From assembly GCA_903844815.1 (NCBI GenBank), contig CAIMVD010000270.1, positions 1 through 64,000 on the forward strand: 64,000 nucleotides of DNA. Reading direction: 5' to 3'. The notes beneath the pieces are model-generated. The model worked only from the letters and a program-made list of their open reading frames with translations. It was not told the origin of the DNA and made no database searches. This document shows positions 16,872 through 26,292 of this stretch, piece by piece; within the stretch, counting starts at the first letter, position 1; each line of letters begins with the position of its first letter. The DNA is from an uncultured Bacteroidota bacterium. GTDB lineage: Bacteria; Bacteroidota; Bacteroidia; Bacteroidales; VadinHA17. The position numbers and the translations under genes were made by a program.

Positions 16872-19177
16872 TTGGATATTTTTGAAACCTTATCTGCCCT
16901 TTTATGAACAGAGTGGATGAAGAATGGAAGAATTGAAAAGAAACCCATTATCGGGGGATCGAAGGGGCTGCCACCGCTGAAAAACGAAAAGAAGAAGGTG
17001 ATGATAAAGAAAATAAAAAAGATAGGATATACTTTAATATACTTGATATAATAATAAAAAACCCTATACATGAAAAAACAAAAAAGAGAGAGTCCCAGAA
17101 TTCCGGAATAAAGAAGAACTGAAAGGAATGGATTATGTGGCCAGTCACTTTTTGTTCTGTCGTTAAGAAAACGAGCTCCATACCAGTTAATAAAACAATA
17201 ACCACCTCCAAACATCTTTTTACCAAAGCTATACTCTTCAAAGAATATCCTGGCAGCGAATCTCCACCTTTGCACTCTCATTTGAATAAAGCCAGCTGAT
17301 TCATCATCAGATGATTGAATTTTCATTTTTCCGGGTGCTAAATAAGTACTATCCTCCCTTACCAATTTTGAAATAAATAATCTGAAAGGATCCCGATCAG
17401 TAGTACTATTCGTTAAGTCAGCATGTGATTGTAAAATCCTTTTCGAAAAGAGCGGTCTGTTAACCGGCAAAATGAAATTAAGAAAAAATGAACCTTTCTT
17501 GAGCAAAGGCTGATCGCCTATATTAAAGATTTGATAATGACCTAACAAGTTGATTGTCGGATCAGATCCCTTGTAACAAATACTTTTATTAATTAAAAAC
17601 GAAGGATTTCCATATCCTTTATCATTATACTCTGTTTCAATCGATTTTTTGTATTTCAGAACATGCGGTGCAGAATTATCATTGCTTTCAGGGGTATTTA
17701 TAACAGGATGAGCAAATATTACGTAGCCCTTCATCGCAGAAAAATCTGTTTCTCCTAATTTGGCAATGTACAAATATGTCGGAAATTCCCCCTTTTTATA
17801 AGTGAAGTTCAAAGTCAGCTTCTGCCAGGTTCCTTTCTTTGACATGTCGTAGCTGACTCTTTGATAATCTTCACTCTCAGCTTCAAATGCCATCATAGCA
17901 TAGAATCCATCAAAATCCTCACTTACAAAACAATAAACTGTAGCTCCAGTTACTACTTCTTTTACAGCATTTTCGGAGCCTATCAAAGTATAAGCATATG
18001 CATTGCCCTCCCTGACACTGGCATTACATGTATTGTCGAGCATGTAACCTTTTGAACCTTCGGGTACTATTTCAACGTTAAAGCCTGTAAGGTGATTAAT
18101 TGTTTTATGAACTCTGGTACCCCAACCACTATCTGGATCATATGGATTATCCGATGGATTCCACATTAGCCGGTACAGGTCGGAAAAGGATATATTTAGA
18201 TTAAGAACCTGTGTGTATTCAAGAATATTTGAAGTCACAAGGTGAAATGATCCATTAATATTCCGTGAACCCATGGATCCAAAAAACTTGCTTTTAAACC
18301 GATAATCAGTTAAGAAAAGAAATGATCCTGAAAAAACAACCAGCAGAATTAGCGAAAACAGGAAATTTCCTGCTCCTACTTCAAAACTATTTTTAGAGTT
18401 ATTGCCGATGGAAACCTTTAAATATTTGATTATTATTATTCCTGTTGCAATAATAACAAGTATAAACAATAATACTATTCCTCTTTTGGAAGCAGACAAA
18501 ATAACATTCATCGTAAAGAATGCAAATAGAAAAATACTTGAGACTACTCCTGATTTTTTTAGAGGTTTCGGAGGATGGAAGAGTAAGATGATAAGCCCGA
18601 AGAAGATGGGAATAGATGCAAAATTATTATCAATATCAAGTGTTTCCCCTTTTTTTCCAATATAATCCAAATTAAGAGGAACAAAGTCCCTGAAGGAAAG
18701 GATATCAAAAATGACAAAAAAATTAAATATTGAGACGATAAATGCGAAAATAGCAATTAGAAAAAGCAGATTTTCGAGGTACTGCTTTAACTTATTTTCC
18801 GTATCAATAATTACAGATAGTACAATAAAAACAAAAAGCAAAAAAGAAGTACTGACCAGCTCCTTAAAAATAGTAAGAAAGATTTTATCAGTTAATACAA
18901 ATTGAAGCAAAGAGACCAGAAAAAGAAGTATCGGAATAAGATAATTGCGAAAAGAACCCCGAATTACAGGCATATTTATACTTCTGTGTTTTAACAGAAA
19001 AAAAACTGCAAGAAGAATAATGCATAAAAAAAACGGATACTTGAAGAAGGGTACTGCAGTTCTGAAAATAAATAAAAGTAAAACCAGATTAATCAACCAG
19101 ACTTCAAACAATATAGAGTCTTTGTTCTTAAGACATAAAAACTCATTAATGCTATATCTTTGGTCAATCAGATTCAT
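16868..19177 (-). CDS. O-antigen polymerase/ligase-like protein with large periplasmic insert
   Basis: A 769-residue membrane protein, far longer than the usual 400-450 for Wzy/WaaL. Residues 1-290 hold about nine helices including LSASKRGIVLL. Residues about 290-640 are hydrophilic, and the C-terminal part has FGGGYCFINWYGARF, then WPHNPFLSVLLYSGILGL, the conserved HN loop of Wzy_C proteins, before the last helices. Within the insert, residues about 350-490 contain GWGTRVHKTINHLTG and KKGTWQKLTLNFTY, which resemble a CBM4/9-type beta-sandwich. It is coupled by ATGA to the methyltransferase gene. I infer polymerisation or ligation of the second-block glycan, with the insert possibly binding the chain. 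Confidence 0.72.
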   Translation of the reverse strand: MNLIDQRYSINEFLCLKNKDSILFEVWLINLVLLLFIFRTAVPFFKYPFFLCIILLAVFFLLKHRSINMPVIRGSFRNYLIPILLFLVSLLQFVLTDKIFLTIFKELVSTSFLLFVFIVLSVIIDTENKLKQYLENLLFLIAIFAFIVSIFNFFVIFDILSFRDFVPLNLDYIGKKGETLDIDNNFASIPIFFGLIILLFHPPKPLKKSGVVSSIFLFAFFTMNVILSASKRGIVLLFILVIIATGIIIIKYLKVSIGNNSKNSFEVGAGNFLFSLILLVVFSGSFLFLTDYRFKSKFFGSMGSRNINGSFHLVTSNILEYTQVLNLNISFSDLYRLMWNPSDNPYDPDSGWGTRVHKTINHLTGFNVEIVPEGSKGYMLDNTCNASVREGNAYAYTLIGSENAVKEVVTGATVYCFVSEDFDGFYAMMAFEAESEDYQRVSYDMSKKGTWQKLTLNFTYKKGEFPTYLYIAKLGETDFSAMKGYVIFAHPVINTPESNDNSAPHVLKYKKSIETEYNDKGYGNPSFLINKSICYKGSDPTINLLGHYQIFNIGDQPLLKKGSFFLNFILPVNRPLFSKRILQSHADLTNSTTDRDPFRLFISKLVREDSTYLAPGKMKIQSSDDESAGFIQMRVQRWRFAARIFFEEYSFGKKMFGGGYCFINWYGARFLNDRTKSDWPHNPFLSVLLYSGILGLSLFCFFMYRVFYYYIKYIKVYPIFFIFFIITFFFSFFSGGSPFDPPIMGFFSILPFFIHSVHKRADKVSKISK

Positions 19178-19254
19178 ATACCGGAATGAAATATACGATG
19201 GGGCCCAATATGTTCAGGAGGATAATATTAGAAACGAATCATCATTTAATCTGT

Positions 19255-20460
19255 TTACAGGCTATTGTACGCTTCAGCTATAGCCTCGACAATAGTGATT
19301 ACCTGATCATCCGTTAATTGCGGATAAATAGGAAGGGAAATCTCACAGGAATAATTTTCACGGGATACCGGAAAATCCTCAATATCATAACCAAGGTTTT
19401 TAAATAATGTCAACATAGGCAGAGGGATGAAATGTACGTTCACCGAAATGCCCGTTTTAACGATCAACTCAATCATACGATCTCTTTTATTTTCATCGAT
19501 CCCTTTTATCCTCAATGCATATAAATGGGAGGATGAGGTTTTTTCATCATTATCCTGTGGTGGAATTTTTGCCCAGGAATATTTCTGAAACAGTTCGGAA
19601 TAAAGCCTGAAAATCCTTTTGCGTTCCGATAAGAGAAAGTCATATTTCTTAATCTGTGCCAGCCCGACAGCAGCACAGATATCAGGCATGTTAATTTTAA
19701 GCCCCTGCATAATAATATCGTATCGCCATCCACCGGCAATATTTTTGGTAAAAGCATCCTTAGTCTGTCCGTTAAGGGTCATAATCCTAAGGAACTTATA
19801 TTCATCACTATTATTGAATGAACCAGGAAGGTTTATACAAATTGCACCTCCTTCTGCCGTTGTCAGGTTTTTAACGGCATGTAAAGAAAAAATACCTATA
19901 TCACTACAGGCAATTGCGGGCTTTTTGTTCAAAATGGCTCCGAAAGAATGAGCAGCGTCTGAAATAACCAGAATACGGTTCAGTTTTTTTTGGTTTTCTG
20001 ATTCAGGATTGAACAAAGAAATTATTTTCTTCTCTTTAACCAGACTCATTATTTCCTCATAGTCACAAGGCCATCCTGCAATATCAACAGGAATAATTGC
20101 CTTTGTTTTAGGGGTGACTGCTTTTTTTATTGCATCAATTGAAATTACAAATTCATCATTTACATCCACCATAATCGGTTTCGCACCACAATGCAAAACA
20201 GCAAGCGCTGTTGCACTATAAGTATAAGCCGGAATAATTACTTCATCACCCTCTCTGATACCAAACCATTTTAATATCAGAATAGCTCCTGAGGTCCATG
20301 AATTCACACAAAGCACATCAGGGATACCTGTATATACTGCGATTAATTCTTCCAAAGCTTTTACCTTTGGACCTGTAGTTATCCATCCTGAATTAAGAGT
20401 GTCAATTACTTCCTCTATTACAGAATCGTCAATATAAGGAGGAGAAAATGGTATTATCAT
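19255..20460 (-). CDS. DegT/DnrJ/EryC1/StrS family sugar aminotransferase
   Basis: A 401-residue PLP enzyme. IPFSPPYIDDSVIEEV and SGWITTGPKVK at the start, ISDAAHSFGA (Asp168) and HAVKNLTTAEGGA (PLP lysine about 197) are canonical. The group converts keto-sugar nucleotides to 4-amino (or 3-amino) sugars. With the CapD/WbpM-type 4,6-dehydratase at 41188 and the adjacent GNAT gene (6 bp away), it could form a PglF-PglE-acetyltransferase route to an N-acylated 4-amino sugar for the PglC-like transferase. That pathway is inferred. A short unusual segment at about residues 145-162 (FNPESENQKK) precedes the catalytic aspartate. Confidence 0.84.
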   Translation of the reverse strand: MIIPFSPPYIDDSVIEEVIDTLNSGWITTGPKVKALEELIAVYTGIPDVLCVNSWTSGAILILKWFGIREGDEVIIPAYTYSATALAVLHCGAKPIMVDVNDEFVISIDAIKKAVTPKTKAIIPVDIAGWPCDYEEIMSLVKEKKIISLFNPESENQKKLNRILVISDAAHSFGAILNKKPAIACSDIGIFSLHAVKNLTTAEGGAICINLPGSFNNSDEYKFLRIMTLNGQTKDAFTKNIAGGWRYDIIMQGLKINMPDICAAVGLAQIKKYDFLLSERKRIFRLYSELFQKYSWAKIPPQDNDEKTSSSHLYALRIKGIDENKRDRMIELIVKTGISVNVHFIPLPMLTLFKNLGYDIEDFPVSRENYSCEISLPIYPQLTDDQVITIVEAIAEAYNSL

Positions 20461-20466
20461 AATATT

Positions 20467-21066
20467 CTAAATTAACGTTTTAACCAATTTGTACATTTTC
20501 CTGTCAGGAAAAGCAATAAATTCATAAAATACTACATATCCCAGGCTCTTGTAAAAACTCACAACATCAGAATTATTATAAAAGTCAGTTGTCAGGGCCA
20601 TCTTTTTACATCCCCTATCCAAAGCTGCTTTCTCAGTAATAGCAAGCAGTATTTTCCCGATTCCCAAACCTTGCTTTCCAGGGTCTACGGCAATTGAATA
20701 AAGCTCGGCATAATCGCCATCATCTCGAGGATCATTCTTCTTTGATAAATTCAGAATTAACCTCAAAAGACTTCCTGGCTTCGTTACCAAAAGTTTCAAC
20801 CCGATGAAAAAAAATGAATTCAAATTTTGAATTATCAGACTTTTATTGAATCCCGATGACCTGGCAGTGGCTACAGAAAACCCAACCATAAGCCCGGTAT
20901 TATCGAATATCCCAAAACCAATTGAATCTCTGTGTTTCAGAAACGACTTGTAAAAGAATTTCAAAAAGCTTTCACCCAATCTGGTTAAGAAAAAAGTACT
21001 AAATGAAATTAAATGAATCCTGGTAATCTCATAAACATCAGTTTCATTTAGAGTCCTTGTTACCAT
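20467..21066 (-). CDS. GNAT family N-acetyltransferase
   Basis: 199 residues. The acetyl-CoA-binding stretch YSIAVDPGKQGLGIGKILL contains the Q/R-x-x-G-x-G/A motif, followed by ALTTDFYNNSDVVSFYKSLGY, the usual GNAT end. It sits 6 bp upstream (in transcription) of a sugar aminotransferase and just after the WbuB-like transferase gene. N-acetylation of the amino sugar made by that aminotransferase is the simplest reading, in place of the left-handed beta-helix acetyltransferases used by PglD-type pathways. Confidence 0.8.
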   Translation of the reverse strand: MVTRTLNETDVYEITRIHLISFSTFFLTRLGESFLKFFYKSFLKHRDSIGFGIFDNTGLMVGFSVATARSSGFNKSLIIQNLNSFFFIGLKLLVTKPGSLLRLILNLSKKNDPRDDGDYAELYSIAVDPGKQGLGIGKILLAITEKAALDRGCKKMALTTDFYNNSDVVSFYKSLGYVVFYEFIAFPDRKMYKLVKTLI

Positions 21067-21070
21067 CGTG

Positions 21071-22258
21071 TTATCGTGCTATTATTGATATAATTTTACT
21101 AAGATTAACCTTTCTCGACAAGTGGGCAACAGCAAATTTAATACCGTTCCTGCCGAATCTGTCAAGAACCCAACTATCCGATTTAAACATAATTCCCATT
21201 GCTTCTGCCAGTTTTTCCTCATTTTCAGGCTCAATTACTATACCACATCCAGCTTCTGAAATGCAGACTCCCGTATCACTTTCAGTTTCCACGCAGGCGA
21301 TTACAGGTTTACCAGAGAACAAGTAAGCTGCAAGTTTTGAAGGTGTTGCTGTAAGAGATATACCTTTTTTCAGAGGAAGAAGAAGTACAGCTGCATCCTG
21401 TTGAATCACATGAACCTTGTCGGATGGTGCATCAATGAAGTCAATATTTGCAGCAGGATAATTTTTTGAAGCTTTTACACAATCTGATTTCTTAGATCCC
21501 TCGCCCGCAATTATCAGCCTGCAATTCGTCAAACCGGCCTTACCAAAAGCGTGAATTAAAGTTTCCACACCGGCAGATGGACTAATACTGCCCAGAAACA
21601 TAAAAGTAAACAAAGAATTCGTAACTGACACCGATTTTGAGACATTCATGAAGTCCGAATCATTTTGCCAGTTCCTGACAACAAAAATTTTATCAGGGTC
21701 AATATTTCTTGTTTCCGATAAATAATCCTTCATATTTGAAGAAATTGCAATAATTTTAGTGCACTTCCTGAGGATGAATCTGTCAATAGGTAGAAAAACA
21801 GATAAAATAATATTTCTTATTATTCTTTTTTGTTTTCCCGCCAGCGATTCAGGATAGATATCCTGGATGTGAAGAACAAATGGTACTTTATGTCTCTTTG
21901 CTGCGATGGCAATAAACAATTGGGCAAATACAGGCCAGGTATTTGCATATACAACATCAATATTTTTATGATTCTTTATCAGATAACGGGAACTATGTAG
22001 TCCGAAACTGAAACTCTCTCTCATCCTGCCTAAGATATCAGATTCAGGATATGTATATGAATCAAGAACGACTTTTTTGAAATTTTGTAAATTGGTTTCC
22101 TCTTTGTTGAAATTATAACCGAATGGCCTGGTGGGCTTTGGACATACTACTGTCACATTATGACCAGCTTCCGCCAGTCCTTCAGAAATGTCAAAAGATA
22201 ATTTACTCGAGACAACAGGTTCAGGTGGAAAAACAATTGATACAACAAGTACATTCAT
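21071..22258 (-). CDS. wbuB: WbuB-like GT4 glycosyltransferase (probable L-FucNAc transferase)
   Basis: A GT-B enzyme of 395 residues starting MNVLVVSIVFPPEPVVSSK. ATG at 22258 is chosen over an upstream TTG. HIQDIYPESL, KIFVVRNWQND and MFLGSISPSAGVETLI are characteristic of the WbuB/WbjE subgroup of GT4. The C-terminal donor site contains GISLTATPSKLAAYLFSGKP. It directly follows capE-capF-capG, the UDP-L-FucNAc pathway, as wbuB/wbjE do in E. coli O26-type and P. aeruginosa O11-type loci. L-FucNAc transfer is therefore a strong inference. Confidence 0.85.
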   Translation of the reverse strand: MNVLVVSIVFPPEPVVSSKLSFDISEGLAEAGHNVTVVCPKPTRPFGYNFNKEETNLQNFKKVVLDSYTYPESDILGRMRESFSFGLHSSRYLIKNHKNIDVVYANTWPVFAQLFIAIAAKRHKVPFVLHIQDIYPESLAGKQKRIIRNIILSVFLPIDRFILRKCTKIIAISSNMKDYLSETRNIDPDKIFVVRNWQNDSDFMNVSKSVSVTNSLFTFMFLGSISPSAGVETLIHAFGKAGLTNCRLIIAGEGSKKSDCVKASKNYPAANIDFIDAPSDKVHVIQQDAAVLLLPLKKGISLTATPSKLAAYLFSGKPVIACVETESDTGVCISEAGCGIVIEPENEEKLAEAMGIMFKSDSWVLDRFGRNGIKFAVAHLSRKVNLSKIISIIAR

Positions 22259-22283
22259 GATATGGGACAAAGTTAAACAATAT

Positions 22284-23420
22284 TTATTGTTTGTTCCAGA
22301 CTACTCTGTTAATGTAATCAACATATGAAATTATTATTCTTACAACCTTATCAGAAACGTTTGGCATTGAATAGTCGGCTACCAACCTGGTATTTCTTTC
22401 ATCGGTCCCTTGTTTTTTAAGCTGCTCCAACCCCTGTAAAATTCGCTCAGGATTAAAGCCAACCATCATTACTGCTGCTTCCTCCATCGCCTCTGGTCGT
22501 TCATGAGCTTCCCTCAGGTTTAGTGCCTTAAAATTAAGAATTGAAGATTCTTCGGAGATAGTACCGCTGTCTGATAAAACCGTAAGTGAATTAATCTGCA
22601 AATTATTGTAGTCGTTGAATCCCAACGGTTTAAGAAATATAACTTCATCGTTTACTTTTACATTCTTTGATTCGATCATTTTCCTCGTCCTCGGGTGAGT
22701 ACTAACTATTACTTTTAATTTATAACTGTTTGAAATAAGATTAAGAGCATCGATAAGTTGGCCGAATTTTCTATCATCATTAATGTTTTCCTCACGGTGT
22801 GCCGAAACAACAAAAAATTTACCTTTTTCGAGTCCCAGTCTTTGAAGGATATCTGATTTTCTGATTTCTGTCAGGTAATGATGGAGAACTTCAAACATTG
22901 GCGATCCTGTTTTTATCACCCTGTCAGGCGACAACCCCTCCCTGAGAAGATACTCTCTTGCAATATCGCTATATGTCAAATTTATATCTGAAATATGATC
23001 CACGATCTTTCTGTTAGTTTCTTCAGGCACTCTCTGATCGAAACACCTGTTTCCGGCTTCCATATGAAATATTGGAATATGTCTTCTTTTTGCAGGGATT
23101 GCACATAAACAACTGTTTGTATCTCCAAGTACTAGGAGGGCATCAGGATTAAGGCTTTCAAGCAACGGATCTATTTTTATCAGGATTTGTCCTATCGTTT
23201 CCATGGCCGAAATGCCTGCTGCATTGAGGAAATAATCAGGTTTCCTAAGTTTCAAATCTTCATAGAAAATCTGGTTTAGTTCATAATCGTAATTCTGTCC
23301 GGTATGGATTATGATATGTTCAACAGCATCAGACTGATCGAGTTTGGACATAATACATGAAAGCCTTATTATCTCTGGACGGGTACCCACAACAGTTACT
23401 ACCCTTAACTTTTTTAACAT
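22284..23420 (-). CDS. capG: UDP-N-acetylglucosamine/L-FucNAc-pathway 2-epimerase (CapG/FnlC/WbjD)
   Basis: 378 residues, non-hydrolysing 2-epimerase fold: VVTVVGTRPEIIRLSCIM, IHTGQNYDYELNQIFY, VLGDTNSCL and MEAGNRCFDQRVPEETNRK. The last motif with NRCFD is typical of WbjD/FnlC/CapG rather than WecB (NLRCFD/GLRS). It performs the last step to UDP-L-FucNAc by C2 epimerisation of UDP-L-PneNAc. It is immediately preceded by capF (23444) and capE (24587) in pathway order. Confidence 0.9.
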   Translation of the reverse strand: MLKKLRVVTVVGTRPEIIRLSCIMSKLDQSDAVEHIIIHTGQNYDYELNQIFYEDLKLRKPDYFLNAAGISAMETIGQILIKIDPLLESLNPDALLVLGDTNSCLCAIPAKRRHIPIFHMEAGNRCFDQRVPEETNRKIVDHISDINLTYSDIAREYLLREGLSPDRVIKTGSPMFEVLHHYLTEIRKSDILQRLGLEKGKFFVVSAHREENINDDRKFGQLIDALNLISNSYKLKVIVSTHPRTRKMIESKNVKVNDEVIFLKPLGFNDYNNLQINSLTVLSDSGTISEESSILNFKALNLREAHERPEAMEEAAVMMVGFNPERILQGLEQLKKQGTDERNTRLVADYSMPNVSDKVVRIIISYVDYINRVVWNKQ

Positions 23421-23443
23421 TTGGGATTCAGTTAATAAAAATT

Positions 23444-24577
23444 CTACACTACTTCAAAAAATGTATCGGGATCCAGAGGATTGAAATGTTCATTTATCCA
23501 GAAAATGGTATAAACATCCTCATTCCCGATATTGGTTATATTATGTGTATACCAAACAGGCATGTCAACAAATGACGGACTTGCTCCATCAAGTTCAAAA
23601 ACCAATTTATCAGAGGACCCCAGTTTTCGGATTTCTATTTTTGCACGGCCCTTTATCACTGCAAACCTTTCAGCCTTTCGTGTATGAAAATGGTTGCCTC
23701 TGGTAATACCGGGCTTTGTGGTAGAAAAAGAGACTTGTCCCCCACTGCCAAGCTTCAGGATTTCCACGAATGTTCCCCTTTCATCCTCATTCTGTTTTAA
23801 ATGAAATGGGAAGAAGGATTTGTGATCAATATATGTTAAGAAAGTATTAAATAAATTCCTGTCAAATTCATTGTCCAGGTCAGGGATCATTCCTTTCTCA
23901 AAATATTGATCCCTGAATCTCTTTATCTTTTCAAGAAGCTCGGACACTTTTATTACAGCAGTGTGCGGAACTTCAACATGCGAACTCAATCCCTCAATAT
24001 CAGGGATGTCAGTTGATAACAAATCGAGTATAAAGTTCACAAGTTCAGAAACGTGTATCAATCTTAATTCTCCGTCTACATCGATCCCTGACTCTTCATA
24101 GTGGGATAATTGATGGCAGAATGTTGCAACAACTGAATTATAATACGGATGTCCGAATGGTCCAAATACATTGGGGATAATAAGGCCTGTAAATCTTCCT
24201 CCAGTATTCAGCGACCATTTTTCGAACAGTTCCCTTCCTTTCTTTTTTGACCTTCCATAAGGATTGTCCCTATCCTCCTGTGTTGAAGAAGAAAAAAGAA
24301 AATGAGGTAGAATGTTCAATGATTCACTTACCTCAATTATTTGCCTTACCAGCGAAATGTTTGTATCATAAATATACTTTGGATCGCCATGCCTGTTCAC
24401 TGCAGCAAGATGTATAATTACATCACATGATGATAGAAAAGCACTCAGTTTTTCCCTGTTTTGAAAATAACTGTCTTCAAACGGAATACGGGAATATTTG
24501 GCAGGGAATAGCCCGAGAGTATTATACAAATGAGTACCTACAAAACCTGCCTGACCAGTTATACCTACCTTTAGCAT
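23444..24577 (-). CDS. capF: Bifunctional UDP-sugar epimerase/reductase CapF (FnlB/WbjC)
   Basis: 377 residues with two domains. The N-terminal SDR has GITGQAGFVGTHLYNTLG, the IIHLAAVNR tract and YGRSKKKGRELF. The C-terminal cupin, from about residue 255, has NEDERGTFVEILK, GNHFHTRKAERFAVIKGRAK and WYTHNITNIG. This SDR-plus-cupin fusion is diagnostic of CapF/FnlB, where the metal-binding cupin epimerises at C3 and the SDR reduces C4 with NADPH to give UDP-L-PneNAc. It is 9 bp from capE and 23 bp from capG. Confidence 0.93.
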   Translation of the reverse strand: MLKVGITGQAGFVGTHLYNTLGLFPAKYSRIPFEDSYFQNREKLSAFLSSCDVIIHLAAVNRHGDPKYIYDTNISLVRQIIEVSESLNILPHFLFSSSTQEDRDNPYGRSKKKGRELFEKWSLNTGGRFTGLIIPNVFGPFGHPYYNSVVATFCHQLSHYEESGIDVDGELRLIHVSELVNFILDLLSTDIPDIEGLSSHVEVPHTAVIKVSELLEKIKRFRDQYFEKGMIPDLDNEFDRNLFNTFLTYIDHKSFFPFHLKQNEDERGTFVEILKLGSGGQVSFSTTKPGITRGNHFHTRKAERFAVIKGRAKIEIRKLGSSDKLVFELDGASPSFVDMPVWYTHNITNIGNEDVYTIFWINEHFNPLDPDTFFEVV

Positions 24578-24586
24578 ATTAAGAAT

Positions 24587-25624
24587 TTATTCAAAATACT
24601 GATTGGAAGTGATTTCACCAAAAATATCTTTCCTGATAATGGGAAGTTTTAAGAGAAGCTTTTTTATTCCTTCTATGTCAAGAATATCTGTGTTATGTGA
24701 ATGGTATTCCTCATATGAAGAAACATCAGGAATTCCTTCGGAGAAATATTGTGCATAATTAAGGTCCCTGTTATCTGCAGGAATTCTGAAATAGTTGCCA
24801 AGGTCATTTGATCTAACCATGTCTTCCCTGTTGACGAGAGTCTCATACAGTTTTTCACCATGTCTTGTACCGATTATTTCTACTTTACTTTCCGAATTGT
24901 AAAGCTCAATAATGGCCATTGCGAGTGATCCGATAGTTGCAGCAGGCGCCTTTTGAATAAAAAGGTCTCCCGGTTGACCCTGTTTGAATGCAAAGAAGAC
25001 AAGATCTACCGCATCTTCAAGTGTCATCATAAATCTTGTCATGTTAGGATCGGTGACTGTCAGTGATTTCCCGGCTTTTATCTGTTCAATAAAAAGTGGA
25101 ATCACCGAGCCTCTGGAAGCCATAACATTACCATAGCGTGTTCCGCAAAACACTTGCGATGAAGTTTTATTATTCCTTGATCTGGCAATCATGACTTTTT
25201 CCATGAGAGCCTTTGACATTCCCATTGCATTGATTGGGTACGCTGCTTTATCTGTACTTAATACAACTACCCGGCTTACCCCATATTTTTCTGAGGCATG
25301 TAAAACATTATCGGTTCCAAGAATATTGGTTTTGACTGCCTCAACAGGAAAAAATTCACATGAAGGTACCTGTTTGAGAGCCGCAGCATGAAAAACAAAG
25401 TCTACTCCAGCCATTGTCCGTTCAATACTACTTAAATCACGAACATCTCCGATATAGAATTTTATCTTCGAATTGTTATAGACCCGTCGCATATCATCCT
25501 GTTTCTTTTCATCCCTGGAAAAAATCCTAATCTCACTGATATCACTGGTCAGCAGTCTTCTTAGAACTGCATTACCAAAAGATCCGGTTCCTCCGGTAAT
25601 CAGAAGAGTCTTGTCTTTAAACAT
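24587..25624 (-). CDS. capE: UDP-GlcNAc 4,6-dehydratase/5-epimerase CapE (FnlA/WbjB)
   Basis: A 345-residue soluble SDR. It has LLITGGTGSFGNAVLRRLL, RIFSRDEKKQDDMR, FHAAALKQVPSCEFFP, STDKAAYPINAMGMSK and RYGNVMASRGSVIPLF. Met-x-x-x-Lys replaces the usual Tyr-x-x-x-Lys, as is normal in this CapE/FlaA1-like family. Without an N-terminal membrane domain and followed by capF and capG, it is the first L-FucNAc enzyme. The gene begins directly after a degenerate insertion element, so it may rely on read-through or on an unseen promoter in 25625-25700. Confidence 0.92.
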   Translation of the reverse strand: MFKDKTLLITGGTGSFGNAVLRRLLTSDISEIRIFSRDEKKQDDMRRVYNNSKIKFYIGDVRDLSSIERTMAGVDFVFHAAALKQVPSCEFFPVEAVKTNILGTDNVLHASEKYGVSRVVVLSTDKAAYPINAMGMSKALMEKVMIARSRNNKTSSQVFCGTRYGNVMASRGSVIPLFIEQIKAGKSLTVTDPNMTRFMMTLEDAVDLVFFAFKQGQPGDLFIQKAPAATIGSLAMAIIELYNSESKVEIIGTRHGEKLYETLVNREDMVRSNDLGNYFRIPADNRDLNYAQYFSEGIPDVSSYEEYHSHNTDILDIEGIKKLLLKLPIIRKDIFGEITSNQYFE

Positions 25625-25657
25625 TTTATTCTTTTTTTTTTAAATTGATACTACTAT

Positions 25658-26292
25658 TTAGGGTCTGCTAAGAAACTCAGCATATGTTATTAAGTTCAAC
25701 TAGTCTTAGCTTTAATAAGAATTCACCGAAGTCACTGTCTCTATGGATTCTTGGAACATAATGATACCGCTTGAGTGAATGTAATCCTGATGAAATACTA
25801 TTCATAAACTTAATAATAAGATACGGGAGTGCTGTCCTAGCCAGTTTGACCAGGTTCAGCACCAAAAAGATGCTGGCAATCCACGATTTACTTCTTCCTT
25901 TCAGCCTGGGTCTTATACTGTTTAACCTATTGCTTTGTGGATTTCTTTATCTGTCTTCTTCTTTTTTTGCGTCGTTTTCAGATATCTCTTCCATGCTACT
26001 TCCATGTATATCCTGTAGACAGGCTGTGGCATAAAAATTATCCGCCCTTTGTTTTTTCCATCAGTTACTATGGTACTAGATGGGCAAGAACGACCCATCT
26101 GTTTTAAGGATTTAATTGTCGATCGAAGGGTGTCTCAAAATTGTCAGGAGATAGCTGATTGGGACTGATCTACTGTGGCGTCGGCGCACGCTTTTCGGTG
26201 GTTCTCTTCATAGATCCTTTCACTGGTTTACTCAAAAATAAACATTATCACGTTATATATCAACTGTTAACCCTTTTTTCAGCAGACCCTAA
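25658..26292 (-). mobile_element. Decayed IS1182-like insertion sequence remnant
   Basis: Bounded by 12-bp perfect inverted repeats (25658-25669 and 26281-26292, core TTAGGGTCTGCT). Translation of the minus strand in shifting frames gives an N-terminal piece with FETPFDRQLNP and NRWV and a C-terminal piece with AWKRYLKTTQKKKKTDKEIH. Both are hallmark segments of IS1182-type transposases of Bacteroidota. The central catalytic region is missing and there are stops and frameshifts, so it is inactive. No clear target duplication was found. It occupies most of the 870-bp gap between capE and the gene at 26495; I see no gene in the rest of that gap. Confidence 0.7.

Noticed and set aside
25771-26034. 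An 87-codon plus-strand frame in the gap after capE
   Set aside because: It is the antisense of the transposase remnant, whose minus-strand reading gives recognisable IS1182-type motifs.
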